From NCBI GenBank assembly GCA_018725275.1, contig QLUC01000061.1, positions 1 to 9,978 on the forward strand: a stretch of DNA of 9,978 bases, written 5' to 3'. Position 1 is the first letter of the stretch; each line of letters opens with the position of its first letter. Source of the DNA: Bacillota bacterium (GTDB lineage Bacteria > Bacillota > UBA994). Under the pieces are notes generated by a model. That model searched no databases. It saw nothing but the letters and a program-made list of their open reading frames with translations, and was not told the origin of the DNA. Positions 1 through 7,900 of the stretch are shown here, one piece after another. A program made the position numbers and the translations under genes.

Positions 1-1
1 C

Positions 2-76
2 AGCAAGTGGTGGTTGGCGAGATACCCGCAGGGCCCAGCCGAGTGGTTGTGGCGTCGCCTGACCTACGGGGTCTGA
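2..76 (+). CDS. DUF418 domain protein (YeiB-like), C-terminal end only
   Basis: The window opens inside a plus-strand reading frame that closes with TGA at 74-76. The 24 visible residues include the stretch GPAEWLWRRLTYG preceded by a WWLARYPQ-type segment. This matches the usual ending of DUF418/YeiB-family membrane proteins, where a G-P-x-E-W-L-W-R-x-L-T-Y motif sits in a cytoplasmic tail after the last membrane helix. The family consists of multi-spanning inner membrane proteins of uncertain function, sometimes suggested to be transporters. Everything upstream lies outside the window, so start and length are unknown. Its 3' end runs 13 bp into the convergent LysM gene. The assignment rests on motif memory only, but the motif is distinctive and no other frame here resembles a known protein. 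Confidence 0.8.
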   Translation, partial: SKWWLARYPQGPAEWLWRRLTYGV

Positions 77-1359
77 CCACAGGGTTTTTGGCTCCAGTCG
101 GGGTTTTCGTTGCTCCCCAGGCTCGTGATTTGCACGGGTAGCCCGGCGAACCTGACGATGGATAGCTGGGGATTGACGGTGAGGCAGTTGCTGTAAATTA
201 CGCTGCCACTGTCCGGGGCGAAGGCAAGCTGTCCGGCAAAGCATGCCGTATCGGTCAAGTCTTGAACTAGCTGTCCACGGCGATCGACCACGCGGATGAT
301 GCCCCTTAGCCCTGCCGGGCCCTCATTTGTCGCTGTGTTGTAGGCGAGGAGTTGGCTGTCCGGCGACCAGGCGGGGTGAAAGTCTTGCCCGAGGGGTCCG
401 GTGGGGGTGGGCGTGACTAAGCCGGTGGCCACATCCACGATGAACACATTGGCGGCGGCGACACCGGGGAAGGCATAGGCGGCTAGTTGCCCATCGGGAG
501 ATAAGGTGAGTGCTTGAATAGTGCCCGGCTCTTTGAGTCGGGTTACTTGTTTGACCCCCGTGCCGTCAAGTTTCGCAGCGAACACTTGGGAGTTGCCATC
601 AACTGACCGAGTAAAGAGCATGCGCTGGCCATCGGGGAAATAATTTGGCCATTCACCCGCGGTGACCAGGTGAGTTTGGCCCGTGGTGACATTAATCGTT
701 ATGACTATTGGGATTGCTTCGGGTCGGCTGAAGGCAATTGTGGTGCTGTCGGGTGACCAGTCTAGGCCAGCAAAAATCTGTAAACTTTCCATGATGCGGC
801 CGGCGGTCAGGCTCTCGGCATTGACCACCCACAGGGCATGGCCGCGGCCGACAAAGGCGATAGATTTCCCACTTGGCGACCACTTGGGCAGGCTGGATTC
901 TAACCCAAGACCAAAGGTGAGGCGGCGACTGCGGCGTTCTGCCGGTGCCCGCATGAAAATGTCTGGTCTACCGCCGCGAGTGGAGAGCCAGGCCAGGCAG
1001 CCCTCACCCGGGGTTAGGACTGCGGGCACGATGAGCACTTGCCCCGGAAAGATGGTGAAAGGCGCAGCTAGGTTGTTGGCTGCGGCCAGTACTTCAACCG
1101 TCACGTCAAAACGCTGGCCTATAGCCCAGAGACTGTCCCCCGGCTGCACACGCACGCGGATTGCTCCCGGCACCGGTATGAGTAGTTTTTGTCCGGGCTC
1201 TAGGTTGGTCGGGTCTAGTGGTGGATTGGCAGCGGTGATGATGCTGACGCTCGTTGCAAAACGCTGCGCGAGCAAGTACAGGGTATCTTGAGGTTCCACA
1301 GTGTAAATATACAGACTATCACCCCCTAAGTAGCTGTTACAGACTATGCGTTTTGTCAT
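64..1359 (-). CDS. LysM x2 + TolB/PD40 beta-propeller protein
   Basis: The product is about 431 residues from the ATG at 1359. Numbering from that ATG, residues 19-62 and 69-112 are two LysM domains: each has the V-x-P-x-D-[ST]-L-x-x-[IL] opening, a central AAN and a closing PGQ-x-L-x-[IV]-P. LysM modules bind N-acetylglucosamine polymers such as peptidoglycan. From about residue 120 to the end come six PD40/TolB-type propeller motifs (PKWSPSGKSIAF, LDWSPDSTTIAF, PNYFPDGQRMLF, LTLSPDGQLAAY, PAWSPDSQLLAY, LAFAPDSGSVIY) and a terminal NPDWS that may close the ring. The family knowledge suggests a wall- or spore-associated binding scaffold; no catalytic residues are visible and the substrate is unknown. 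There is no clear signal peptide or membrane segment. The start is uncertain: the ATG at 1359 and a TTG at 1389 lack a good ribosome site, while a CTG at 1314 has a strong one and would begin the protein just before LysM 1. It is divergent from addB. Confidence 0.88.
   Translation of the reverse strand: MTKRIVCNSYLGGDSLYIYTVEPQDTLYLLAQRFATSVSIITAANPPLDPTNLEPGQKLLIPVPGAIRVRVQPGDSLWAIGQRFDVTVEVLAAANNLAAPFTIFPGQVLIVPAVLTPGEGCLAWLSTRGGRPDIFMRAPAERRSRRLTFGLGLESSLPKWSPSGKSIAFVGRGHALWVVNAESLTAGRIMESLQIFAGLDWSPDSTTIAFSRPEAIPIVITINVTTGQTHLVTAGEWPNYFPDGQRMLFTRSVDGNSQVFAAKLDGTGVKQVTRLKEPGTIQALTLSPDGQLAAYAFPGVAAANVFIVDVATGLVTPTPTGPLGQDFHPAWSPDSQLLAYNTATNEGPAGLRGIIRVVDRRGQLVQDLTDTACFAGQLAFAPDSGSVIYSNCLTVNPQLSIVRFAGLPVQITSLGSNENPDWSQKPCGQTP
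1319..1326 (-). promoter_or_regulatory. Shine-Dalgarno-like GGGGGTGA inside the annotated 5' end of the LysM gene
   Basis: On the minus strand GGGGGTGAT lies just ahead of an in-frame CTG at 1314-1312. Aligned to the anti-SD, the GGAGG-equivalent ends 7 nt before that CTG, which is a good spacing with one G:U wobble. Use of the CTG (or of an ATT two codons later) would give a protein opening M-Y-I-Y-T-V-E-P, a typical start for proteins with an N-terminal LysM domain. CTG starts are rare, so this is a candidate only. Confidence 0.4.
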
Positions 1360-1382
1360 GGTGTTGACACTTGTCCGGCACC
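1360..1382. promoter_or_regulatory. Imperfect dyad in the divergent intergenic region, overlapping a TTGACA box
   Basis: Nested inverted arms GGTG/CACC (1360-1363, 1379-1382) and GACA/TGTC (1366-1369, 1372-1375) form an imperfect palindrome between the LysM gene and addB. It contains a perfect -35 hexamer TTGACA (1364-1369, plus strand), but no good -10 lies 16-19 nt further on. TTGTCC (1371-1376) with AATATA (1394-1399) at 17 nt spacing is the best plus-strand promoter alternative and is weak. It does not match the GAAC-N4-GTTC LexA/DinR box of Bacillota. It could be an operator for either gene or chance. Confidence 0.25.
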
Positions 1383-1430
1383 TAGTCAAGAGGAATATAG
1401 CGGCATGGCTCGAATACTAGCCAGAGAGTG

Positions 1431-1437
1431 AAAGGGG
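1431..1437 (+). promoter_or_regulatory. Ribosome binding site of addB (AAAGGGG)
   Basis: AAAGGGG ends 8 nt before the TTG at 1446. The alternative GTG at 1428 precedes this site and has only AGAGA ahead of it. This purine run therefore favours the TTG start. Confidence 0.6.
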
Positions 1438-1445
1438 TTTTGGCA

Positions 1446-4400
1446 TTGTCGCTACGGTTATTGTTAGGGGGCGCAGGCAGCGGCAAGACGGAGACTATCT
1501 TGCAGGAAATCGTGAGTGAGGTGCAAAGAGAGCCTCTTGGCAGGCCCCTCTGGGTGCTGGTGCCGGAGCAGGCAACTTTTCAGACCGAGCAAGCGCTGTG
1601 TGGCAGGTTAGGTGGCATAATGCGCATTAGGGTGGTCAGTTTTCAGCGTCTGGCCTACCAAGTGATGAACCATGTGGCGGGGGCCGCCTTGACCCCCCTC
1701 AATGAAATGGGGCTGACCATGCTCGTTCGCCAGGTTCTCGGGGAGTGCCGGGGGCAGCTCAAGCCCTTTGTGCGCGCCGCGCGGCAAGTTGGTTTTGCGG
1801 CGGAGGTCACCGCCCTCATCTTACAGCTCAAGCGGCAGAGCATTACCCCGCAGTACTTGGGCGAAGTTTTGGCCGCTAACAACGAGACCCTGCCGAGGTC
1901 AGTAGCGGACAAGCTGCAAGACCTAGCCACAGTCTATGCCAAACTTCAGGGCAAGCAACATGCCCAGCAGCTCATCGATAGTGAGGACAGCATAACCTGG
2001 CTAGCCAAACACATTGCCGACTATGGGGATATTCAGGGTGCCAGCGTCTGGATGGATGGGTTTGCGGGGTTTATGCCGCAGGAATATGCGGTCATTGAAA
2101 AACTTATGGCCATGGCTCAAGTTTCTGTCACCCTGACCCTCCCCGGTGAATACGCAAACCGCAATCTTGATGCTCCGCATCTCTTCTTTCCCACGTGGAG
2201 CACCAAAAAAAAGCTGCTCAGTCTAGCCGCCGCGGGCAGAGTCAAACTCTACCCCGCGGTGATTCTTGGCCAACAACATAGATTCGCAAAAAATAGGGCG
2301 CTCGCTCGACTAGAGCAATTTTTAAGCCGGGGCGAGGTGGAAAATGGTGAGGCCGAAGCGCCGCTTGGTATGAGCGTCGTTCTGGCGGCCACGCACAGAG
2401 TGGAAGTGGATGCCGCCGCGCGCGAGATTGTGCGCCTCTGCCGCGATGAAAGCTTGCGATATAGGGATATATGCCTAGTGGTGCGCGACCTCAGTCTTTA
2501 CGAAAGCCTTTTTACGACCATCTTTGCCGATTACGATGTGCCATTCTTTATCGACCGGAAGCGTGCCGTGCGCCATCATCCCTTTCTCAATTTGCTCAGC
2601 GCGGCCTTGGTGCTCATTATGGATGACTACCCTTATGAAGCTGTGATGCGCTGCTTTAAGAGCGGCTTGTTTCCCATTTCGCAAGAGGGTATAGACACCT
2701 TGGATAACTTTTTGCTGGCCACGGGTCTACGCGGGAGCCGCTACCTGACCGATGCGGGGTGGAGCTTTGCGCAGGGCGAGCTCCTTAACTCTCTGCGGCA
2801 GGCAGTGCAACCGCATATCGCGCGCCTGCATGCCGCCTTGACCGGCGGCCGGACGGTGCGCGATTTCACGCAGGCCCTGCTCACTTTGAGTGCAGACTTG
2901 CAGGTTTCAGCGACACTGGAAACGTGGGCGCAGGAGAGCGAAGCTAAGGCCGAGTTACCAATGGCTCGGGTGCATGCGCAGGTGCATGGTGCCGTCATGG
3001 CCATATTTGAGCAGCTAGACGAAATTCTAGGGGAGACAGAGATGCCGCTCGCTGAGTATGCGGCCATACTAGAAACGGGACTGGAAAGCCTGCGCCTTGG
3101 GCTCATCCCGCCAAGCATGGACCAGGTATATATTGTGGAGGCGGGCCGGTCACGCGTGCCTATGGTTAAGGTGGCCTTGGTCCTAGGGCTGAATGAAGGT
3201 ATTTTTCCGGCGCGAGCACCTTCGCCCGGAGTCTTCTCCGACCGGGAAAAGGAGCGCCTGGCAATGATAGGGCTTGACCTAGGGCTCACCCTGCAACATA
3301 AAGTTTTCGAAGAGCAGTTTTTGCTCTATACGGCGCTGACCCGCGCGAGCGACCAGCTCTGGCTGAGCTATGCCTCGGCCAGTGAGGGGGGCTCGGCGCT
3401 ATTGCCATCGGTCGAATTAAAAAGGCTCCTCGCCAAATTTCCTAAGCTCGCGGTGCGGCACGAAGCTCTCGCCATGCCCAAAGATAGTCTATCTATTTTA
3501 AGGCGCATCGCGCACCCGCGCCTGGCACTTGCGGCTCTCGGCCTGCCCCTGCGTGAGGCTAAGGCGGGAGGTGCGATATCCCCCTTGTGGTGGGATGTCT
3601 ACGGGCACTTAGCGGTTGCGGCCAAGTGGCGGAGTCAAGCCCGGCAAGTGGTCGAGGCACTCCACTACACCAATGCGGAACACCCCTTGCCAATTAAGAC
3701 GCATCATCGGGATAAGGCGAGAGTATTGCGGAGCAGCGTCTCACGCATTGAGCGGTTTAAAGCCTGCCCCTTTGCCTATTTTGCGGCGTATACGCTGAAA
3801 TTGCGGGAGAGAAAGGTCTTTAAGCTGTCTTCAGCGGATATTGGCAATTTTTATCACGAAGCGCTAGAGATGTTCCATGCTCGTTTGAAAGCAGAAGAGG
3901 TGCCGTGGCAGGACTTGACGAAAGACCTTTGCCAAAAAATCAGCAGCGAGGTAGCCGCAGAACTGCAGCCTAAAATGCAAAGCAGCATCCTCACGAGTTC
4001 AAAACGCCAGTCCTATCTCGGCCGGAAACTGCAACAGGTAGTCGAACGCTCGGCCCTAGCTTTGTCGGCACATGCACGTCAGGGTAGCTTTGTGCCGCTT
4101 AAAGTCGAGCTTGGTTTTGGGCATGATGGCCTGCTGCCGGCCTTAGAAATTACCTGCGCCGATGGCAGCCGGGTTCAGCTGACTGGGCGCATTGACCGCC
4201 TTGACTGCGCCAAGGTGGGGACTAGGCTCTATTTAAGGGTAATCGACTTTAAGTCCAGCCGGAATACGCTGACCTTGCCGGAGATTTACTATGGGCTGCG
4301 TTTGCAGCTTTTGACCTACCTCGAGGTGGCGCTCAGGAAGGGGACGGGTCTAGTTGACGAGCCGGGTCTAGTTGACGAGCCGGGCCTAGTTGACGAGCCG

Positions 4401-4928
4401 GTAAGTGAAGTCCTGCCGGCCGGTGCGCTATACTTTCATGTCCACAACCCCCTTTTACAGGCAAAAAGACCATTGTCAGCCCTTGAAGCTACGCAAGAAC
4501 TGTTGAAGAAGTACCGCACCACCGGGATGGTCGTCGATGAATTGGCCATTGTCAAGTTGATGGATGGGGCACTTACAGCTACGGCATCGACATCTACCCT
4601 CATCCCCGTCAGATTGAAGGAGCAGGGGGCTTTGGTATGGCCATCAAATGATGTCTGGTCGGTTGAACAATTGTCCGCCATGCGGGCCCATATCGAGCGG
4701 CTCTATGCGGCCGTCGCCGTCGAAATCCTGCAAGGCAAAATCGACATTGCGCCGATTAGACTGGACAAAAAATGTGCCTGTACCTACTGCGAATATAAAG
4801 CGGTCTGCCAATTTGACCTCACGCTAGAAGGTAGCAACTATCGCCATCTGCCGAAAATTAAGCCAAAGGATGTGTGGGCGTTGCTCGGAGTCGGAGCAGG
4901 AGAGGGGGGTGAGGACAGTGTGGACTAA
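1446..4928 (+). CDS. addB: AddB, ATP-dependent helicase/deoxyribonuclease subunit B
   Basis: AddB is the partner of AddA in the AddAB complex, which unwinds and resects double-strand DNA ends until Chi recognition and then supports RecA loading. The product is 1160 residues from the TTG at 1446, close to the B. subtilis length. That start yields M-S-L-R-L-L-L-G-G-A-G-S-G-K-T, the standard family opening, whereas the GTG at 1428 would add six residues. Walker A is at 8-15. The middle is the inactive helicase-like region. The C-terminus is a RecB-family nuclease: GRIDRLD with D917, IDFK with D934 and K936, and the Q954-L-L-T-Y motif. Four cysteines for the family's 4Fe-4S cluster are present: C774 in CPFAYF, then C1112, C1115 and C1121 in a CX2CX5C array; C1110 is an additional neighbour. 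Residues 968-985 are three tandem GLVDEP units, an insertion in the loop between the QLLTY helix and PAGALYF. It overlaps addA by 11 bp, implying translational coupling. Confidence 0.97.
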   Translation: MSLRLLLGGAGSGKTETILQEIVSEVQREPLGRPLWVLVPEQATFQTEQALCGRLGGIMRIRVVSFQRLAYQVMNHVAGAALTPLNEMGLTMLVRQVLGECRGQLKPFVRAARQVGFAAEVTALILQLKRQSITPQYLGEVLAANNETLPRSVADKLQDLATVYAKLQGKQHAQQLIDSEDSITWLAKHIADYGDIQGASVWMDGFAGFMPQEYAVIEKLMAMAQVSVTLTLPGEYANRNLDAPHLFFPTWSTKKKLLSLAAAGRVKLYPAVILGQQHRFAKNRALARLEQFLSRGEVENGEAEAPLGMSVVLAATHRVEVDAAAREIVRLCRDESLRYRDICLVVRDLSLYESLFTTIFADYDVPFFIDRKRAVRHHPFLNLLSAALVLIMDDYPYEAVMRCFKSGLFPISQEGIDTLDNFLLATGLRGSRYLTDAGWSFAQGELLNSLRQAVQPHIARLHAALTGGRTVRDFTQALLTLSADLQVSATLETWAQESEAKAELPMARVHAQVHGAVMAIFEQLDEILGETEMPLAEYAAILETGLESLRLGLIPPSMDQVYIVEAGRSRVPMVKVALVLGLNEGIFPARAPSPGVFSDREKERLAMIGLDLGLTLQHKVFEEQFLLYTALTRASDQLWLSYASASEGGSALLPSVELKRLLAKFPKLAVRHEALAMPKDSLSILRRIAHPRLALAALGLPLREAKAGGAISPLWWDVYGHLAVAAKWRSQARQVVEALHYTNAEHPLPIKTHHRDKARVLRSSVSRIERFKACPFAYFAAYTLKLRERKVFKLSSADIGNFYHEALEMFHARLKAEEVPWQDLTKDLCQKISSEVAAELQPKMQSSILTSSKRQSYLGRKLQQVVERSALALSAHARQGSFVPLKVELGFGHDGLLPALEITCADGSRVQLTGRIDRLDCAKVGTRLYLRVIDFKSSRNTLTLPEIYYGLRLQLLTYLEVALRKGTGLVDEPGLVDEPGLVDEPVSEVLPAGALYFHVHNPLLQAKRPLSALEATQELLKKYRTTGMVVDELAIVKLMDGALTATASTSTLIPVRLKEQGALVWPSNDVWSVEQLSAMRAHIERLYAAVAVEILQGKIDIAPIRLDKKCACTYCEYKAVCQFDLTLEGSNYRHLPKIKPKDVWALLGVGAGEGGEDSVD
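4347..4400 (+). repeat. 18-bp tandem repeat x3 inside addB (GLVDEP)3
   Basis: Three head-to-tail copies of GGTCTAGTTGACGAGCCG occupy 4347-4364, 4365-4382 and 4383-4400. The first two are identical and the third differs by one T-to-C change that is silent. The array is in frame and encodes three GLVDEP units in a predicted surface loop of the nuclease domain. The near identity at DNA level suggests recent expansion by slippage or unequal exchange. Confidence 0.97.
4905..4912 (+). promoter_or_regulatory. Ribosome binding site of addA (GGGGGTGA)
   Basis: The site lies inside the last codons of addB. The GGAGG-equivalent ends 8 nt before the GTG at 4918. An AGGAG at 4898-4902 could instead serve a GTG at 4909, so two starts three codons apart are both plausible. 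A further in-frame ATG at 4870 has no family support for the residues it would add. Confidence 0.55.
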
Positions 4929-7900
4929 GGACCAGCAATCTGCCATTAACGAGCGAGGAACCAACCTCTTGGTTTCCGCGGGGGCCGGGGCCGGCAAGAC
5001 CGCGGTGCTGGTCGAGCGCATCATTGCGCGGCTACTCGACCCGGCAGACCCAATCGACCTTGACGAATTCTTAGTCGTCACCTTTACTAATGCCGCGGCT
5101 TCCGAAATGAGGGCACGCCTTGGGGAGGCGCTGGCCAAATCAGCCGCAAAAGACCCCACGCAGGTAGATTTGCGCCGACAACAATTGCTCCTTAACAAGA
5201 GCTCTATTAGCACCCTGCACTCCTTTTGTCTGGAGATACTGCGTCAGCACTACTACCGCCTGGACATTGACCCGGCCTTCAAAGTCGCTGATGACATCGA
5301 GGCTGAGCTCATCAAGGCCGATGCGGTGGACAAAGTCCTCGAAGGGTGCTATGAGCAAGTATCGCCAGGCTTTGTCCTTCTGGCGGAGGGGTTTGGCGGC
5401 AAACATGACGATGCCGACCTAAGTCGGCTGATTTTGCGTCTCGCCGAGTACAGCCGCAGTCAGCCGGACCCACAGTCCTGGCTGCAGGGGCTCGCCGGTC
5501 ATTATGCCCCATGCCCGTCGACGGGGTGGTTCGCACACCATAAATGGTATCAGGAGTTTAGCGGAGCAATCGCCGAATGCCTGGCCGAAGCTAGGGATAA
5601 GTTGGTCGAGGCCTGCGAGGTTGCTAGCAGGCAAAACGGGCCGGCTAGTTACCTCCCTCTGCTTGAGGCCGAATGCCGTCAGCTCAAGGATTTAGTTGAT
5701 GCGGCGCCTTTGCTAGAATGGGATACGCTCCGCGGTCGTCTGGCCGCCGTCAAATTTGACCGACTGCCGACGGTTAAGAAAGATGTCGACGAGGCTTTAC
5801 GCCACAGGGCAAGAGCAGCGCGTGATAGATGCAAAAAAATATTGCGCGATGAGCTGCTTGAATCATCTCTAGCGCAGACTGCAGCCGAGGTGCGGCATGG
5901 TTTGCTTGTGGCTCAGGGCATGGTTGAAACTTTGGTGCAGCTGGTCATCGCTGTGCAAGAGGAGTTTCAGCGTGCGAAGCGGGCGCGGAATCTAGTCGAT
6001 TTTAATGACCTCGAACACTTGGTACTGTCCTTACTTACTCCGGAGGACAGCCTAGTGGCGAGTGAACTAAAGCAGCAATTCAAAGAAATACTGGTAGACG
6101 AATACCAAGACATCAATGCCGTGCAAGAAAAAATATTATCACTCATCAGTCGGGGAACAAACCTGGTGACGGTGGGCGATGTTAAACAGAGCATTTACAG
6201 GTTTAGATTGGCCGACCCGAGCCTTTTTATGGCTAAGTACCATAGCTACCGAGCGAAATTATCGCCGGGGACTGTTGTGCACCTCGCGCATAACTTCCGC
6301 AGTCGACCGCATGTTATTGCCGGGGTAAACTACATCTTTCGGCAGTTGATGTCGCAGCGGGTGGGCGAGGTAGATTATGATGTCGAGGCCGCTTTAGTGT
6401 CGGCGGCGGAGTACCCTGCGCCTGCTGATGAACCGGCAATTGAATTGCTCTTACTAGACAGCAAGGCGCTGCCGGGGGATAAAGATAGCGGGCATGACGG
6501 AGCCGAAGCCGGAGCCGAACACGAAGCCGAAGCCGAACACGAAGCCGAAGCCGCAGAAGGTGGCGATGCTATCATTAACCCGATTGACCTAGATTTGGAC
6601 ACACCCACCAAGGAGGCCAGGGCTATTGGCCAGCGCATTGCCGAGCTGGTCCACAGTGGAGAAAATCTAGTGTGGGATAGGGAGCAAGGCGCAAGCCGCC
6701 CCCTCTGCTACCGCGATATCGTCATCCTTTTGCGGGCGGCGAAGAGTTGGGGAGGGGTGTTCTCCGAGGTCTTCAGCCAAATGTCCATACCCTCCCATGT
6801 CGACGTTGGCACGGGGTACTTTACCGCGACCGAAGTCTCGGTCATGCTGAGCCTGCTCAAGGTGGTCGATAACCCCGAACAGGACATTGCCCTAGCGGCC
6901 GTTTTGCGCGCGCCATGGGTGGGATTGACCGGAGCGGAACTTGAGACCGTGCGCTCCAGTCATCCGGAGGGGTCTTTCTTGGCTGCGGTAAGGGCTGCAG
7001 CCGGGACACCTGACCTTGTGCCGAGAGCATTATTTGAGACTCTAGAGCATTTCTTCGCTCTGCTCCACACTTGGCGCGAAGTTGCGGTGCGGGAGCCTTT
7101 GTCGGATTTAATCTGGCGGCTATATCGTGATACCGGCTATTATAACTATGTAGGGGCTTTGCCTAATGGGGTGCAGCGCCAAGCCAATTTACGCGCCCTT
7201 TATGACCGGGCCTGTCAGTTCGAGGGCACTTCTTTCAAAGGCCTCTTTAAGTTCCTGCGCTTTATTAACCGCTTGCAGGAAGATGAACAGGACCTCGGCC
7301 AGGCGCCGGCTCTCGCCGAGAACGAAGATGTGGTGCGCGTCATGAGCATCCACAAGAGTAAGGGCCTTGAGTTTCCGGTGGTGGTGGTGGCGGGACTGGG
7401 GCGCGAGTTTAATCGGCAGGACTTTAACAGTCCCCTCCTCATCCACCGGGAGATGGGGCTCGGTCTCTCGACCGTAGATTTGGAATGGCGCTTTAAGTAC
7501 CCCACCCTAGCCTTCCACGGTCTTAAACATCGCCTCATGCAGGAACTATTGTCTGAAGAAATGCGCATTCTCTACGTGGCCCTCACTCGTGCTAAGGAGC
7601 GCCTCATTTTAGCGGGGTCACGAAAAAATCTCGAGGCGAAAGTGCAACGATGGCAGGAACTGGGGTTAAATAACGGGGCTACGCCGCAATTGACCATTGT
7701 CAAGGGGCGTTGTCCCTTAGACTGGCTGGGCCCGGCGGTGTACCAACATCCCTCCCTGCAGTCCGAGGATAAGCGGGCAGAGGACGGGGTTCGTTTCCGG
7801 CGCATATTTCCCCACATTACCGGAGCCGAAGTCGCAGCGCAGCCAGACCACGCCGACGAGCTACAAAACATTAGAGCGGGGCTGCCGCTTGCCGATCATG

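Noticed and set aside
683..1291. 202-codon plus-strand frame opposite the LysM gene
   Set aside because: It is antisense to a clear LysM/PD40 protein, has Arg/Ser/Thr-rich low-information sequence, and matches no family I know.
1360..1382. LexA/DinR (SOS) box upstream of addB
   Set aside because: The palindrome core is GACA-CT-TGTC and not GAAC-N4-GTTC, so there is no real match.
2741..3289. 182-codon minus-strand frame inside addB
   Set aside because: It is a complement shadow of a conserved gene, rich in Ser/Arg/Cys, with no recognisable domain.
4870..4917. ATG at 4870 as the addA start
   Set aside because: It would add 16 residues that do not look like the AddA N-terminus; the GTG codons at 4909 and 4918 have better ribosome sites and fit the family.
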